Source of the DNA: Sphingomonas jaspsi DSM 18422
Lineage (GTDB): Bacteria; Pseudomonadota; Alphaproteobacteria; Sphingomonadales; Sphingomonadaceae
Length of the DNA: 64,000 nucleotides
Reading direction: 5' to 3'
Assembly: GCF_000585415.1 (NCBI RefSeq)
Contig: NZ_KK073876.1
Location: 679,810 to 743,809 of the forward strand
Part shown: in pieces, positions 35,628 to 44,233 of the stretch
Numbering within the stretch: position 1 is the stretch's first letter
Layout of the letters: each line of letters opens with the position of its first letter
Notes under the pieces: generated by a model
What the model was told of the DNA's origin: nothing
Seen by the model: only the letters and a program-made list of their open reading frames with translations
The model's database searches: none
Program-made: the position numbers and the translations under genes

Positions 35628-35648
35628 GTGCCCTGAAAGGAACACCCC

Positions 35649-36053
35649 ATGCTTTCATTCCATGACGCTGCCGCAATCGCGGCGGCTCCTGAAGCCATGA
35701 CCAGCGATCCAGTCCTTCAAAAGTTGATCGCCGACCGCGTCAACGACTGGACGACGACTGACCTGTTAGACCTCACACACCTAGCAATCATCGAACCCGG
35801 CGACACCGAACAGGCGATCATCGCTGAATTGGCTTTCTCACCTCTGACCAACCCAATCGATGGTACCCGTTTCAGGGACAAGGGCTTCGAACCCGGCTGG
35901 GGCTTTCTGGAGCGCCACAACGGTTGGTTCGAAATGATCCATACCGTTGGCAACGACGGCTTCGCGTTCGTGCTGTTCATCCCCGATAGCGATAAAATCG
36001 ATCACGAACTGCATCGTCTGTGTCGGACCTTCGCTCCACAAACACGGCCATAG
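35649..36053 (+). CDS. Hypothetical protein, paralogue of 35092 gene (copy B)
   Basis: The product has 134 residues and aligns along its length with the 35092 product: LTNPIDGTRFRDKGFEPGW against VNQVDGSRFGQADFSPSS, and IDHELHRLCRTFA against IDTNLIAFCEQFA. It is soluble and acidic. AAAGGAAC precedes the ATG at a good distance. Its family is unknown. The conserved DG-RF and C-FA residues suggest a shared binding site rather than mere structural conservation. Confidence 0.65.
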   Translation: MLSFHDAAAIAAAPEAMTSDPVLQKLIADRVNDWTTTDLLDLTHLAIIEPGDTEQAIIAELAFSPLTNPIDGTRFRDKGFEPGWGFLERHNGWFEMIHTVGNDGFAFVLFIPDSDKIDHELHRLCRTFAPQTRP

Positions 36054-36082
36054 GGCCATCTTATATGAAGCAGGAGGAAGCC

Positions 36083-36337
36083 ATGCGGTTTCTGGCCTTC
36101 CTGATCATTGCCAGCGTCATCCTCAGCCTCGCTCGGGCTCTGACGCTGGTCTTGATCCTAGTACTCGCGATCTCGCTACTATGGGCGCTTTTTACCAAGC
36201 CGATGGAGCTGTTGGGGCTGGTTCTGCTCGCGCTCATGACGGAGGCGCTTTCCAGCCGGCCGGCCACGACGATCGTCTGCGTGGCTTTCGTCGCGACGAT
36301 TATCGCAGTTCGCCGGCCCGCCGGAAAAAACGATTGA
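36083..36337 (+). CDS. Small hydrophobic membrane protein, 84 aa
   Basis: The product is almost entirely hydrophobic with three predicted helices (FLAFLIIASVILSLARAL, LVLILVLAISLLWALF, LLGLVLLALMTEAL) and a basic C-terminal tail RRPAGKND. ATG 36083 is chosen because AGGAGG lies 6 bases before it. No family was recognised. A hydrophobic, tail-like frame also continues from about 36334 to 36552, but it lacks a convincing start and is not listed. Confidence 0.6.
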   Translation: MRFLAFLIIASVILSLARALTLVLILVLAISLLWALFTKPMELLGLVLLALMTEALSSRPATTIVCVAFVATIIAVRRPAGKND

Positions 36338-36541
36338 CGGTGCTCGGCCGATCGTTATTTGCCGCGCTCCTGACCGGCATATGCCCGCTTAGCCATAGCA
36401 AGCCAACCGCGTCGCAACTGAGCCGCACCGGAATTCAATTCCGGGGCAAACTGGCTTGCGTTTGTGGCGGTGGCATTTCAGCTCCAACACATCGCAGGCC
36501 CACACTCAACGAGCCGCCGCGCTCGTTCAAAGGGCAATGCT

Positions 36542-36748
36542 ATGGAAATTGACTACGAATCTCTCGACACCATCACACCGGAAAACCTCAACGAATTTTG
36601 CCTGGTGTCCCTACCTATCAATCTGAAGGTCGAGCCCGTCATCAGCTTGGACGATTTGTTCGAGGTGCAGCAGGCGATTGAGGCCATCGCTGCGGTGTTC
36701 GGGTTGCACCCCGACATGGTCCAGATAAAGATAACGCAGCCTCTCTAA
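36542..36748 (+). CDS. Hypothetical protein, 68 aa
   Basis: A small acidic protein (MEIDYESLDTITPENLNEF ...) with a likely beta-hairpin and one helix. AAAGGGCAATGCT precedes the ATG. There is no recognised domain, and the neighbouring genes are also unknown. Confidence 0.5.
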   Translation: MEIDYESLDTITPENLNEFCLVSLPINLKVEPVISLDDLFEVQQAIEAIAAVFGLHPDMVQIKITQPL

Positions 36749-37059
36749 CCATGGTCGGGGGAGGGGGCAGCCGGTGGCCGTGGCTCTTCGCTTCGCACCC
36801 CTCCTCGCTGGGAAACGCGGGAAACTAGAAAGCTGAAATCCGACGTTGACAGCGTCACCGTACGCGCTGATGGACGTCACCGATTCCGCAAGGGGCAACA
36901 CCAAACTGAGTTGCCGGGTCGCGAATCGAAGGACGACATCGGACGTCCAATCTTTTGCTGAGACTTGGCGCCGCTTGGCGCCTCGATCCTACTCGCAAGT
37001 GCGACCCAACCACACAACCGAGGGCGAGCTCTATTCGCCTGCAATAAGCGGAATTCAAC
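36749..37059. other. Intergenic stretch, 311 bp
   Basis: I see no convincing gene. It contains a G-rich run (36755-36772) and a short inverted pair TTGGCGCCGCTTGGCGCC around 36967-36984. It must contain the promoter of the RepA-like ATPase gene at 37060; no clear -35/-10 pair stood out. Confidence 0.4.
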
Positions 37060-38127
37060 ATGACAGAACCATCAATGTCCGGTCCAGAGAGCCGGAGTCC
37101 ATTTGCCGAGCACGCGCTCAACGGCCGGGCCGAAAGCCTCCGGTCGCTCGCTCAGGATCAGGTGCCCTTGTTGGGCGGCTTGGCAGTCCAGGGTCAGGCA
37201 GGTGTCTGGTACGCCGAGCCCAACGTAGGGAAGACACTAGCCGCCATAAAACTGATGATTGATGACGTGAACTCCAAGGTGCTTAATGGCGACGACTGCT
37301 TCTACATTGCCGCTGACGATGGGGCGACCGGGGCACTCTCAAAACTAGAGCTTCTTGAGGCCGTTGGCGTCAACGTCTTGGTTCCCGGATTCGGGGGCTT
37401 CAATGTCACTGACTTTCCGAAGTTGGTCGGCGAATCCATTCTGACCGGGACGGCGAAACGCCGCTTCCTCATTGTCGACACGCTCAAGAAGTTCACCAAT
37501 TTAATGGACAAGGCGGACAGCAGCCGGTTCGCGAGTCAGGTGCGCCAATTTACGCTCCACGGGGGCTCCCTGTTGGGCCTGGCGCATACGAACAAGCGGG
37601 CGGATCAAGACGGCAATCCGATCTTTGCTGGAACCACCGATATCCGAGATGACTTCGACTATGTGTTCACGTTGAAGCGCATCCCGCATTTGGAACCGGG
37701 ACGGCAGTTCGTGCAGGCCGATGCCATAAAGCAACGGGGCTGCACCATTCAGCAGGCCATATTGAGCTACAGCGACGTACCGCGCCGCAAGTATTCGGAG
37801 CTCGTCGGTACGCTCACAATTCATACCGATGAGGAGCTTGCCGCTTTACGGCGACAGATCGACTTGTCGAACGATGCTGAGGTGATTCAAGCGGTGGCGC
37901 GCCTTATCGATGCCGGGGGCAAGGGCAAAATGTCCATGGCCAAAGAAGTCGCACGGGACCTCGGGGTGTCGAGGAACGCCGTCGATCGACTCATCGACAA
38001 GTACACCGGCAACGATCCCAACAAGCACTTTTGGGCATTCGACGTTCAACATCGCGGGTTGCGAATTTATCGCCTGCTGGACCCAAGGCAGGCACTAACG
38101 ATCGCGCAGCCGGAAATGGTGTTCTAG
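37060..38127 (+). CDS. RepA-like (AAA_25, RecA-fold) ATPase
   Basis: The product has 355 residues. Walker A is YAEPNVGKTLAAIKL (about 51-65). A Walker-B-like strand is FLIVDTLKKF and a sensor strand is LLGLAHTNKRADQDG, matching the hexameric RepA-type helicase/AAA_25 fold common on plasmids and islands. A C-terminal segment of about 70 residues (VARDLGVSRNAVDRLIDKY) looks like a helix-turn-helix, so the protein may bind DNA. It lies just upstream of the integrase. It could be a helicase helping island replication or excision; no primase or initiator gene accompanies it. Confidence 0.75.
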   Translation: MTEPSMSGPESRSPFAEHALNGRAESLRSLAQDQVPLLGGLAVQGQAGVWYAEPNVGKTLAAIKLMIDDVNSKVLNGDDCFYIAADDGATGALSKLELLEAVGVNVLVPGFGGFNVTDFPKLVGESILTGTAKRRFLIVDTLKKFTNLMDKADSSRFASQVRQFTLHGGSLLGLAHTNKRADQDGNPIFAGTTDIRDDFDYVFTLKRIPHLEPGRQFVQADAIKQRGCTIQQAILSYSDVPRRKYSELVGTLTIHTDEELAALRRQIDLSNDAEVIQAVARLIDAGGKGKMSMAKEVARDLGVSRNAVDRLIDKYTGNDPNKHFWAFDVQHRGLRIYRLLDPRQALTIAQPEMVF

Positions 38128-38332
38128 AATCCCAGAACCCCGGGGCCCCCGGCCACCACCCCCGCGCAGCAGGCGAGGGCTGACCCGGCGGCTCCCCCCA
38201 AAAAAACCCGACTGTCGGGCCGCAGAGGCCAGCCAGAGCCCATCCGGCATGGCTCCGGTGCTGCGGCCCACCCTGGGCCCGGGCGCGCTCAGCGCTGCCC
38301 ACCCATCCACACAGAAAAAGGAACGCACTCTC

Positions 38333-39508
38333 ATGGCAATTCGAAAACTCGATGCTGCGTTCTGCCTGACCGCCTCCTGCGAACCGGGCAAGCGCAAGAC
38401 TACCTATTGGGACACTGGTATTCGTGGCTTCGTGCTGGAATGCCAGTCGTCTGGTACAAAGACATATGCACTCCGCTATACCGACGAAGGTGGAACCCAG
38501 AGACAAACAAAGATCGGAAGATATGGCGACATCACGTTCGACCAGGCTCGCAAGGCGGCCAAAGTGCTTCGGTCGCAAGTTGTACTCGGCGAAAATCCCG
38601 CAGCGGAGCGGCAACGGCGCAAGGCAATACCAACCTATGCCGAACTTGCCGATCAGCATATTTCGCACGCCAAGGCCACGCTGCGCCGAGCCGACAACAC
38701 GGAATCCAATCTCCGGGTTCACGTCATTCCGAAGTGGGGCCGATATCGCCTGACCGACATCCAACCGCAGGATATCTCACGTTGGCTTGCCGACAAACGA
38801 GCACAGGGGTTGAAGCCTGCCACGGTTGAGAAGATCCGCGTGGTCTTCAGCCGGTCGTTCGAGCTGGCGCGCATGTGGAACATTCCTGGCAGCGAAACCA
38901 ATCCTGTGCGCAATGCAGCCCGGGTTCGGTTCAACAACGCTCGGAATCGCTACCTCACGGCCGACGAGGTGCATCGGCTTCTCGAGGCTGCGTCAGGGTC
39001 GAAAAACAGGCAGCTAAAAGCCATCATCCATCTGTTGATGTTGACGGGCGCTCGTAAGTCGGAACTGCTCAACGCGAAGTGGGAGCACGTAAACCTGGAA
39101 CGCCAGGAGTGGTTCATTCCGTTGTCAAAGACCGGCAAGGCTCGGCACGTCCCACTTTCGACCATGGCCGTTGAGGTGATCAAAGCCCTGCCTAAGTTCG
39201 ACAAGTGCCCTTACCTCATCCCCAACCCGAAGACCCGCAAGCCGTTCACCTGCATCAAACACCCATGGGACACGGCAAGAGAAGCGGCCGGGATTGCTGA
39301 CCTTCGGATTCACGACCTAAGGCACTCGGCGGCGTCGTTTATGATCAACTCCGGCATCGATCTTTACACTGTCGGACGGGTCCTTGGGCACGCCGACCAC
39401 CAGTCGACGATGCGCTATTCACACTTGGCGAATGAAACACTCTTGGCGGCGGTCGAAGCTGGAGCAGCTAGTCTGCGGGCCGCGGTACAACTCAGTGAGC
39501 AGGGCTGA
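38333..39508 (+). CDS. int: Tyrosine-type site-specific integrase
   Basis: The product has 391 residues. An N-terminal DUF4102-like arm-binding domain (TYWDTGIRGFVLEC ... IGRYGDITFDQARKAA) is followed by the SAM-like core-binding domain and the catalytic domain. The catalytic set is visible: Arg in TGARKSELL, Lys in LSKTGKARHVPL, HDLRHSAAS (His-x-x-Arg), GHADHQSTMRYSHL (His and the Tyr nucleophile). It is the only integrase in the island, so it most likely made the tRNA-Thr insertion. ATG 38333 has AAAAAGGAAC upstream. The gap 38128-38332 is GC-rich with C and A runs and no gene. Confidence 0.95.
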   Translation: MAIRKLDAAFCLTASCEPGKRKTTYWDTGIRGFVLECQSSGTKTYALRYTDEGGTQRQTKIGRYGDITFDQARKAAKVLRSQVVLGENPAAERQRRKAIPTYAELADQHISHAKATLRRADNTESNLRVHVIPKWGRYRLTDIQPQDISRWLADKRAQGLKPATVEKIRVVFSRSFELARMWNIPGSETNPVRNAARVRFNNARNRYLTADEVHRLLEAASGSKNRQLKAIIHLLMLTGARKSELLNAKWEHVNLERQEWFIPLSKTGKARHVPLSTMAVEVIKALPKFDKCPYLIPNPKTRKPFTCIKHPWDTAREAAGIADLRIHDLRHSAASFMINSGIDLYTVGRVLGHADHQSTMRYSHLANETLLAAVEAGAASLRAAVQLSEQG

Positions 39509-39580
39509 CGTGGCCGCGCCAATCGGGTCCAATTTCTATCGCGTCCTTCGCCATCAAATCAACGAACGTTAGGCACAAAC

Positions 39581-39877
39581 ATGAACACGACTACCAAACA
39601 CACGCCGGCGGCGAGCATCGACAGCGCGCTCGCCGACATTCAACAGCTGCTCTCCGAATGCTGCCCGGCATCTAACAAGCATGAGCGAGCTACGGTCGCG
39701 ATCGAGGCATTAATCATAGCCGGCGTGTGTACACACTCCGAGATCGTCGGCGCCATGCGTGCCATGGGCTTCGACTACCGGCACGCGAACATCTTGCTCA
39801 AGACAATGACGGGCAAGGCATCCCATCATCGATGGACCCTCGACGGGGCCGGCACCTACGGCGTGGCTGCCAACTAG
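39581..39877 (+). CDS. Hypothetical protein, 98 aa
   Basis: A soluble, mostly helical protein (SIDSALADIQQLLSECCPA ..., EIVGAMRAMGFDYRHANILL) whose C-terminal half looks like a small winged-helix or HTH fold, judged by eye only. It follows the integrase by 72 bp and could be an excisionase-like or regulatory partner; there is no direct evidence. The gap 39878-40082 holds nothing recognisable. Confidence 0.5.
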   Translation: MNTTTKHTPAASIDSALADIQQLLSECCPASNKHERATVAIEALIIAGVCTHSEIVGAMRAMGFDYRHANILLKTMTGKASHHRWTLDGAGTYGVAAN

Positions 39878-40082
39878 TGACATGCCGGGCAGGCGGCTGG
39901 GCCATGGCAATGCGCCTCCCGGCCGTCTGCCACATTATTTATCTTGTTCGGGTAGCTCCTATCGGCCCCACGCGGTCGGTTAAGAGTTGCCTGTGATATT
40001 GCGATCTTGACCAGCCGCTGCGTTCAACCTTAGGCGGTAGTTTGCTCGGGTAAGTATGGAATAGGTTCGGGGGGACCAAGAG

Positions 40083-40565
40083 TTGAGAGCACTTAGACTA
40101 GCCATGGTTGGGTTGGGCGTTTTACTGTCCATCCTGCCAGGCCGCATTTCTGTGGCGGAGGCACAGGTCGTGACCGCGGGGCGGACGTTCAGCTGCACGC
40201 CCATTGCCGTTTGGGATGGCGACGGCCCAGTGTGGTGCGCCGAAGGACCGAAAGTCCGGATTGCTGGGGTTGCAGCGCGCGAGATTGACGAAACCTGCCG
40301 GCCTAGCCAGCCATGCCCGAGCGTTTCAGGGGTCGATGCGCGCGATCGGTTGGTCGCGCTATTTGGCGGGCCCAGAGGCACCATGCCAACCGGCCACATA
40401 AAAGTAAAAGCGGCGACGATGACGTGCCGCTCAGATGGTTCAGCCGGGGGAAGCCGGACTGCAGCTTGGTGTTACTCGCCGTCGTTCGGCGACCTATCAT
40501 GCAAGGTTATCGCCCGTGGAGGCGCGGTGCGGTGGGATCGCTACTGGCGAGGGCATCGTTGCTAA
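40083..40565 (+). CDS. Secreted SNase-like (thermonuclease-fold) protein
   Basis: The product has 160 residues. The N-terminal signal peptide ends near VAEAQ. The mature part begins FSCTPIAVWDGDGPVWC ... VRIAGVAAREIDETC, which follows the SNase pattern (DGDT and VRLxGIxxPE), but DGDT is DGDG and the Pro-Glu position is altered, so nuclease activity is uncertain. It has several Cys residues for disulfides and ends WRGHRC. TTG 40083 is the start, supported by GGGGG 7 bases before it. It sits just upstream of the MotA/MotB-like operon. Confidence 0.65.
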   Translation: MRALRLAMVGLGVLLSILPGRISVAEAQVVTAGRTFSCTPIAVWDGDGPVWCAEGPKVRIAGVAAREIDETCRPSQPCPSVSGVDARDRLVALFGGPRGTMPTGHIKVKAATMTCRSDGSAGGSRTAAWCYSPSFGDLSCKVIARGGAVRWDRYWRGHRC

Positions 40566-40717
40566 GTTAACCTTAGATTTCACTTGCTCGCACGCCGGTT
40601 TGGCTGCAAGTTTTCGTCGCCTTTATTGCTGATTATAGCGACGGCAGAAACCTAGAGAGCGTATTCCCAGGGAACTAGTTATCCCTTTTTGATGCGCGAC
40701 TGGGAAACGGGGGATAA

Positions 40718-42127
40718 ATGTCAGCGCTCGACACGTTGAAAGAGCTTCTGGGTGCAAAGACCCAACCATACGTTCCAGCATTGAATCCTTTCCTTCAGCT
40801 GGACGTGGACGCTCTGGCCAAAGAAATGAAGCTTGAAGAGCGCGGGACTCAACGTGGTGCGGCCGACTTACCCCCAACTGATGCCACCACCTTTGACGAT
40901 GTCGAGCTTGATATTGTCGATCGCATCGAAACCGAAGCAAGGCAGGCCTTTACGGAGTGCGTGAACGAGCTGCGGGCAATGGACGGTCGCCTAACAAGTC
41001 TCGACTTGCTGGGTAGCTTCGCCAAGGCGCGATCTGCTGCCTCGTCTGCACTTGGCGAGTTCGTGGCGGAAGCTCGCATCTGGGACGGCCGGTTGACCCT
41101 TGATCGACAAGAGGTGAAGCGCTCGACTGCCTACCTGGAAGAGTTTCGCTCAGAGAACCGGCTGGGAAATCGACTCGCCAAGCCTCAAAAGCGCGGGATT
41201 TCGTTTTGGGGGGTGGCGATTTTCGCCGTAGCCGCCGAAACAGCGATCAATGCCATTTTCCTGCGGGTCAACGACGACCTAGGTTACATCGGTGGTGGTA
41301 TGATGGCGTTCGCCATTGCAGCCATCAACGTCGGTATCGCAACGCTTTGCGGCAAGGTCGTGATGCCGTTCAAAAACAGCGTTCATCCCTTTCAGCGCTG
41401 GCGAGCAAACGCCTTCATTACACTCTACTGTTTTGCGGCCCTCCTCCTAAATCTGGCGGGGGCTCATTACCGTTTTGTGAAAGGGCAGGGCGCCGCTGAT
41501 CCGGAGGGGGCAGCCATTACGCACCTCTTGGCCAACCCCATTGGGTTGCCGAACGTCGTGGCGTGGCTGCTGATACTGTTCGGCCTTGGCTGTTCGCTTG
41601 CTGCACTTATTGCTGCCTATCAGTCTGACGATCCGTATCCAGAATACGGGCCTGTCAGTCGACAGCACGATGAGATTCTCGAGAGGTACAACCAGGGCAT
41701 CGAGGATGCGACCGACGAACTTCGGCGGATCAAGGACGATGCCGTTCAAACCGCGCTCGAGGTAGAGAAGCGGCTGGCGCGTGACCGGCGGGAGTATGAG
41801 TCAGCCTTAGTGGGCCGCCAAAGTTTCATCGCGCTTTATGGGCAGCGGCATCCGAATTTGCAGACCGCAGGAAACAGGCTTCTGGGCATTTACCGAAATG
41901 CCAACCGGGCGGCTCGGACAACACCGCCGCCTCCATACTTCAACGACCCGTGGAAGCTGACACCTCTTGCCGATCCCGGGACCACGCCGCCGCCGAATCT
42001 GACAGCGCAGCTGGATACGGAAGTGGCCGAGACACATCGCGCCCTTGCTGCGGCCATCAAAGACATCGACGAAGCCTTTGTGGAACACGTCGAGAGCTTC
42101 AAACGCATCGATGACCTGGTGGAGTGA
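40718..42127 (+). CDS. Four-helix membrane protein with cytoplasmic coiled coils (operon gene A)
   Basis: The product has 469 residues. The soluble helical N-terminus (1-160) is followed by four membrane helices at about 161-182, 187-212, 231-250 and 279-302, then a coiled coil at about 315-365 and a Pro-rich, helical C-terminus. Both ends should be cytoplasmic. I recognise no family. GGGGGA precedes the ATG. The next gene starts four bases after its stop, and four further genes follow without larger gaps than 51 bp, so it leads the operon that contains MotA/ExbB- and MotB/OmpA-like proteins. The gap 40566-40717 should hold the operon promoter. Confidence 0.75.
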   Translation: MSALDTLKELLGAKTQPYVPALNPFLQLDVDALAKEMKLEERGTQRGAADLPPTDATTFDDVELDIVDRIETEARQAFTECVNELRAMDGRLTSLDLLGSFAKARSAASSALGEFVAEARIWDGRLTLDRQEVKRSTAYLEEFRSENRLGNRLAKPQKRGISFWGVAIFAVAAETAINAIFLRVNDDLGYIGGGMMAFAIAAINVGIATLCGKVVMPFKNSVHPFQRWRANAFITLYCFAALLLNLAGAHYRFVKGQGAADPEGAAITHLLANPIGLPNVVAWLLILFGLGCSLAALIAAYQSDDPYPEYGPVSRQHDEILERYNQGIEDATDELRRIKDDAVQTALEVEKRLARDRREYESALVGRQSFIALYGQRHPNLQTAGNRLLGIYRNANRAARTTPPPPYFNDPWKLTPLADPGTTPPPNLTAQLDTEVAETHRALAAAIKDIDEAFVEHVESFKRIDDLVE

Positions 42128-42131
42128 GTGG

Positions 42132-42962
42132 ATGACCAGAAATCGGACGCGCAGGTCACCGCGAAATCGTGGCGAGAGCGGAGGTAAACTTAAGGGGTGG
42201 CTCGGACTTGCTGCAGCGGTCGCCTTTCTAGGCGTTGGTGGCTGGCAAATTGCGGTTCAACTGAGTGGCCGCTCGGAGCTCGGAGGAGATCTCTGCCCGG
42301 TAACAGGTGAAGCGTCTTTGACGGCGGTTGTTGTTGACCTTACCGACCCGTTGTCGGTTCCACAAAAGCAGGACTTTCTCAACCAGCTTGAGCGGGTTCG
42401 AAATGGGGTGCCGAAGTACGGTCGACTGACCTTGTATAGGGTGGACGCGACGAAGGAGCACCTGCTCGAGCCCGTCTTTGACAAGTGTAATCCCGGCGAC
42501 GGTAGCGACATTACGGAGGCGAATGGCAATCCGAAGAAAGTTCGAGCTCTCTGGTTGTCGGAATTCTCGAAGCCAGTTGAGGATGCCTTCGTTGAACTGA
42601 CCAAGCAAAGCGGCGCGGCGGAATCGCCTATTCTTGAGAGCGTGCAATCAGTGACTCTCACGAAGTTGCAACGGCCAGACGCCGCAGGGAAGCCAAAGAA
42701 GCTTATCCTGGTTTCTGACCTGCTTCAAAACAGCGGCGACCTAAATTTTTATCACCGCCTCCCGACGCTCGAAGAACTCCGTCGAACCAATACGTATCGA
42801 ACGGGAATGTCAGACCTGACCGGGGTGAAAACAGAGATTTGGATGCTTTCCAGGCCGACCGCGGCCGACATCCAAGGCCGATCCTTAGCGACGCTATGGG
42901 CACTAATCTTTCGCAGCGAAGGCGCCGAGGGCGACATTCCTGTGCACAACATAAATGGGTGA
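42132..42962 (+). CDS. Membrane-anchored vWA-like periplasmic protein (operon gene B)
   Basis: The product has 276 residues. A basic N-terminus and one membrane helix (about 22-44) are followed by a periplasmic domain. That domain has a metal-site-like VVVDLTDPLS (about 67-75, D-x-T-x-x-x-S) and KLILVSDLLQNSGDLNFY (about 190-207), the arrangement of a von Willebrand A fold with a partly altered MIDAS. vWA domains usually mediate metal-dependent protein contacts. Four bases separate it from gene A and five from gene C. It is a candidate periplasmic partner of the motor-like pair downstream. Confidence 0.7.
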   Translation: MTRNRTRRSPRNRGESGGKLKGWLGLAAAVAFLGVGGWQIAVQLSGRSELGGDLCPVTGEASLTAVVVDLTDPLSVPQKQDFLNQLERVRNGVPKYGRLTLYRVDATKEHLLEPVFDKCNPGDGSDITEANGNPKKVRALWLSEFSKPVEDAFVELTKQSGAAESPILESVQSVTLTKLQRPDAAGKPKKLILVSDLLQNSGDLNFYHRLPTLEELRRTNTYRTGMSDLTGVKTEIWMLSRPTAADIQGRSLATLWALIFRSEGAEGDIPVHNING

Positions 42963-42967
42963 AGCAC

Positions 42968-44233
42968 GTGACTGAAATTCCGTACATCGACCGCTTGGCA
43001 AAAGCTCAATGGTTTGAGCGTTGGGGCTTCATCATCTTTGCGGTTGTCGGATGCGTCGGCATCGTCGTTAGCAAGGTAGCCCTCGATGCAACCAATCCCA
43101 CGAACTCGTTGATTGTGAGCGGCGGAGCGGTCGCTGTGATGCTCCTTTATGCGTTCATTGTTTGGCGGGCGATGAAAGGGCGAATTCGTGCCGACCAAGC
43201 CGGTGACAATCTCTACTATCTGGGTCTGCTCTATACCCTCAGCGGTTTAGCCTACGCCATCTTCACCTTCCGGCCGGGTGCAAAGTCAGACTCGATCGTT
43301 GAGGGTTTCGGTATCGCTTTGGCTACCACCATTGCAGGCCTGATGTTGCGCGTGTTCTTCAACCAGGTGCGCGCCGACCTGGTGGAGATTGAAGACCGCG
43401 CCCGCATAGAGCTGACGGAAGCCGCAACGGCGCTCAAGTCAGAACTGAACCAAATCGTCGTTGAAATGAATGACTTTGGACGTCTGACGAGGCAGTCCCT
43501 TAAAGAGGCTGTTGATGGTGTTGAAGCTGGCATGATCAACACGATCAAGGAGGCGGGCACGAAGCTCGCCAAAATGTCGACGACAGCAGAAGAGAAAGTT
43601 CTTGAAGCCTTCGGCCGCCTCGATGGTTGCGCTGACGAGCTGGTAGGCAGCACCAAGGAAGTCAGTGCAGCGATTAGCGAGCATGCGGCAGCTGCGAAAA
43701 AGGCTTCGTTAGCACTGGAGAAAGCGTCGACGAAGGCGGACACGCTAGCGGAAGCGACGGAACGCTTGGACACTTTTACGGCCAAGGTCGCCGAGCAGGC
43801 GGAGAAAACCAGCGGCATTCAAACCAGCATTGCAAGTACGGCCATGACCCTTTCTCAGCAAACACAGGCGCTTGCTGGACTGGTGGGACAAATGACGGCT
43901 TCCATCCAAGGGGTTGGCGAAGCATACGATCGCAGACTGGCGCAGTTGGAGCAAATGCCTACGGCATCGGCAGAAAAGGTCTCTGGCCTTCTCAATCAAA
44001 TCGAGGCGCGAGCAAACGAACAGTTGGCTGTCGCTGCAGCGGCGGGCAAGGAAGCCGTGCAAGCCCATGTGCAAGCCCTGCGCGAGGCCGTGGCCACGAT
44101 GACACGGCTGAACGAAAGTCTTGCGGCTGAACTTCAGAAAACTCAGGGTTACCAGACGCGCGTCCAAGACGGGATCGTTCGAGCAGTCGACCAGCTAACC
44201 GACCATGTAAACGGTAATGGTAACGCCCGGTGA
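42968..44233 (+). CDS. MotA/TolQ/ExbB-like proton channel with long coiled-coil tail (operon gene C, ZorA-like)
   Basis: The product has 421 residues. Four hydrophobic helices lie at about 18-35, 48-67, 81-101 and 113-133. DNLYYLGLLYTLSGLAYAIF and FGIALATTIAGLMLRVFFNQ correspond to the conserved channel helices of the MotA/ExbB superfamily. Residues ~135-415 are an almost uninterrupted helical, coiled-coil tail that should lie in the cytoplasm, as in ZorA of the Zorya system. The start is GTG 42968. It overlaps gene D by 4 bp, as expected for a stator pair. No flagellar or Ton genes are nearby. Confidence 0.8.
   Translation: MTEIPYIDRLAKAQWFERWGFIIFAVVGCVGIVVSKVALDATNPTNSLIVSGGAVAVMLLYAFIVWRAMKGRIRADQAGDNLYYLGLLYTLSGLAYAIFTFRPGAKSDSIVEGFGIALATTIAGLMLRVFFNQVRADLVEIEDRARIELTEAATALKSELNQIVVEMNDFGRLTRQSLKEAVDGVEAGMINTIKEAGTKLAKMSTTAEEKVLEAFGRLDGCADELVGSTKEVSAAISEHAAAAKKASLALEKASTKADTLAEATERLDTFTAKVAEQAEKTSGIQTSIASTAMTLSQQTQALAGLVGQMTASIQGVGEAYDRRLAQLEQMPTASAEKVSGLLNQIEARANEQLAVAAAAGKEAVQAHVQALREAVATMTRLNESLAAELQKTQGYQTRVQDGIVRAVDQLTDHVNGNGNAR

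Noticed and set aside
36334-36552. Possible TTG-started frame after the 84-aa membrane protein gene
   Set aside because: The start is weak, it overlaps the next gene, and its composition drifts toward low complexity.
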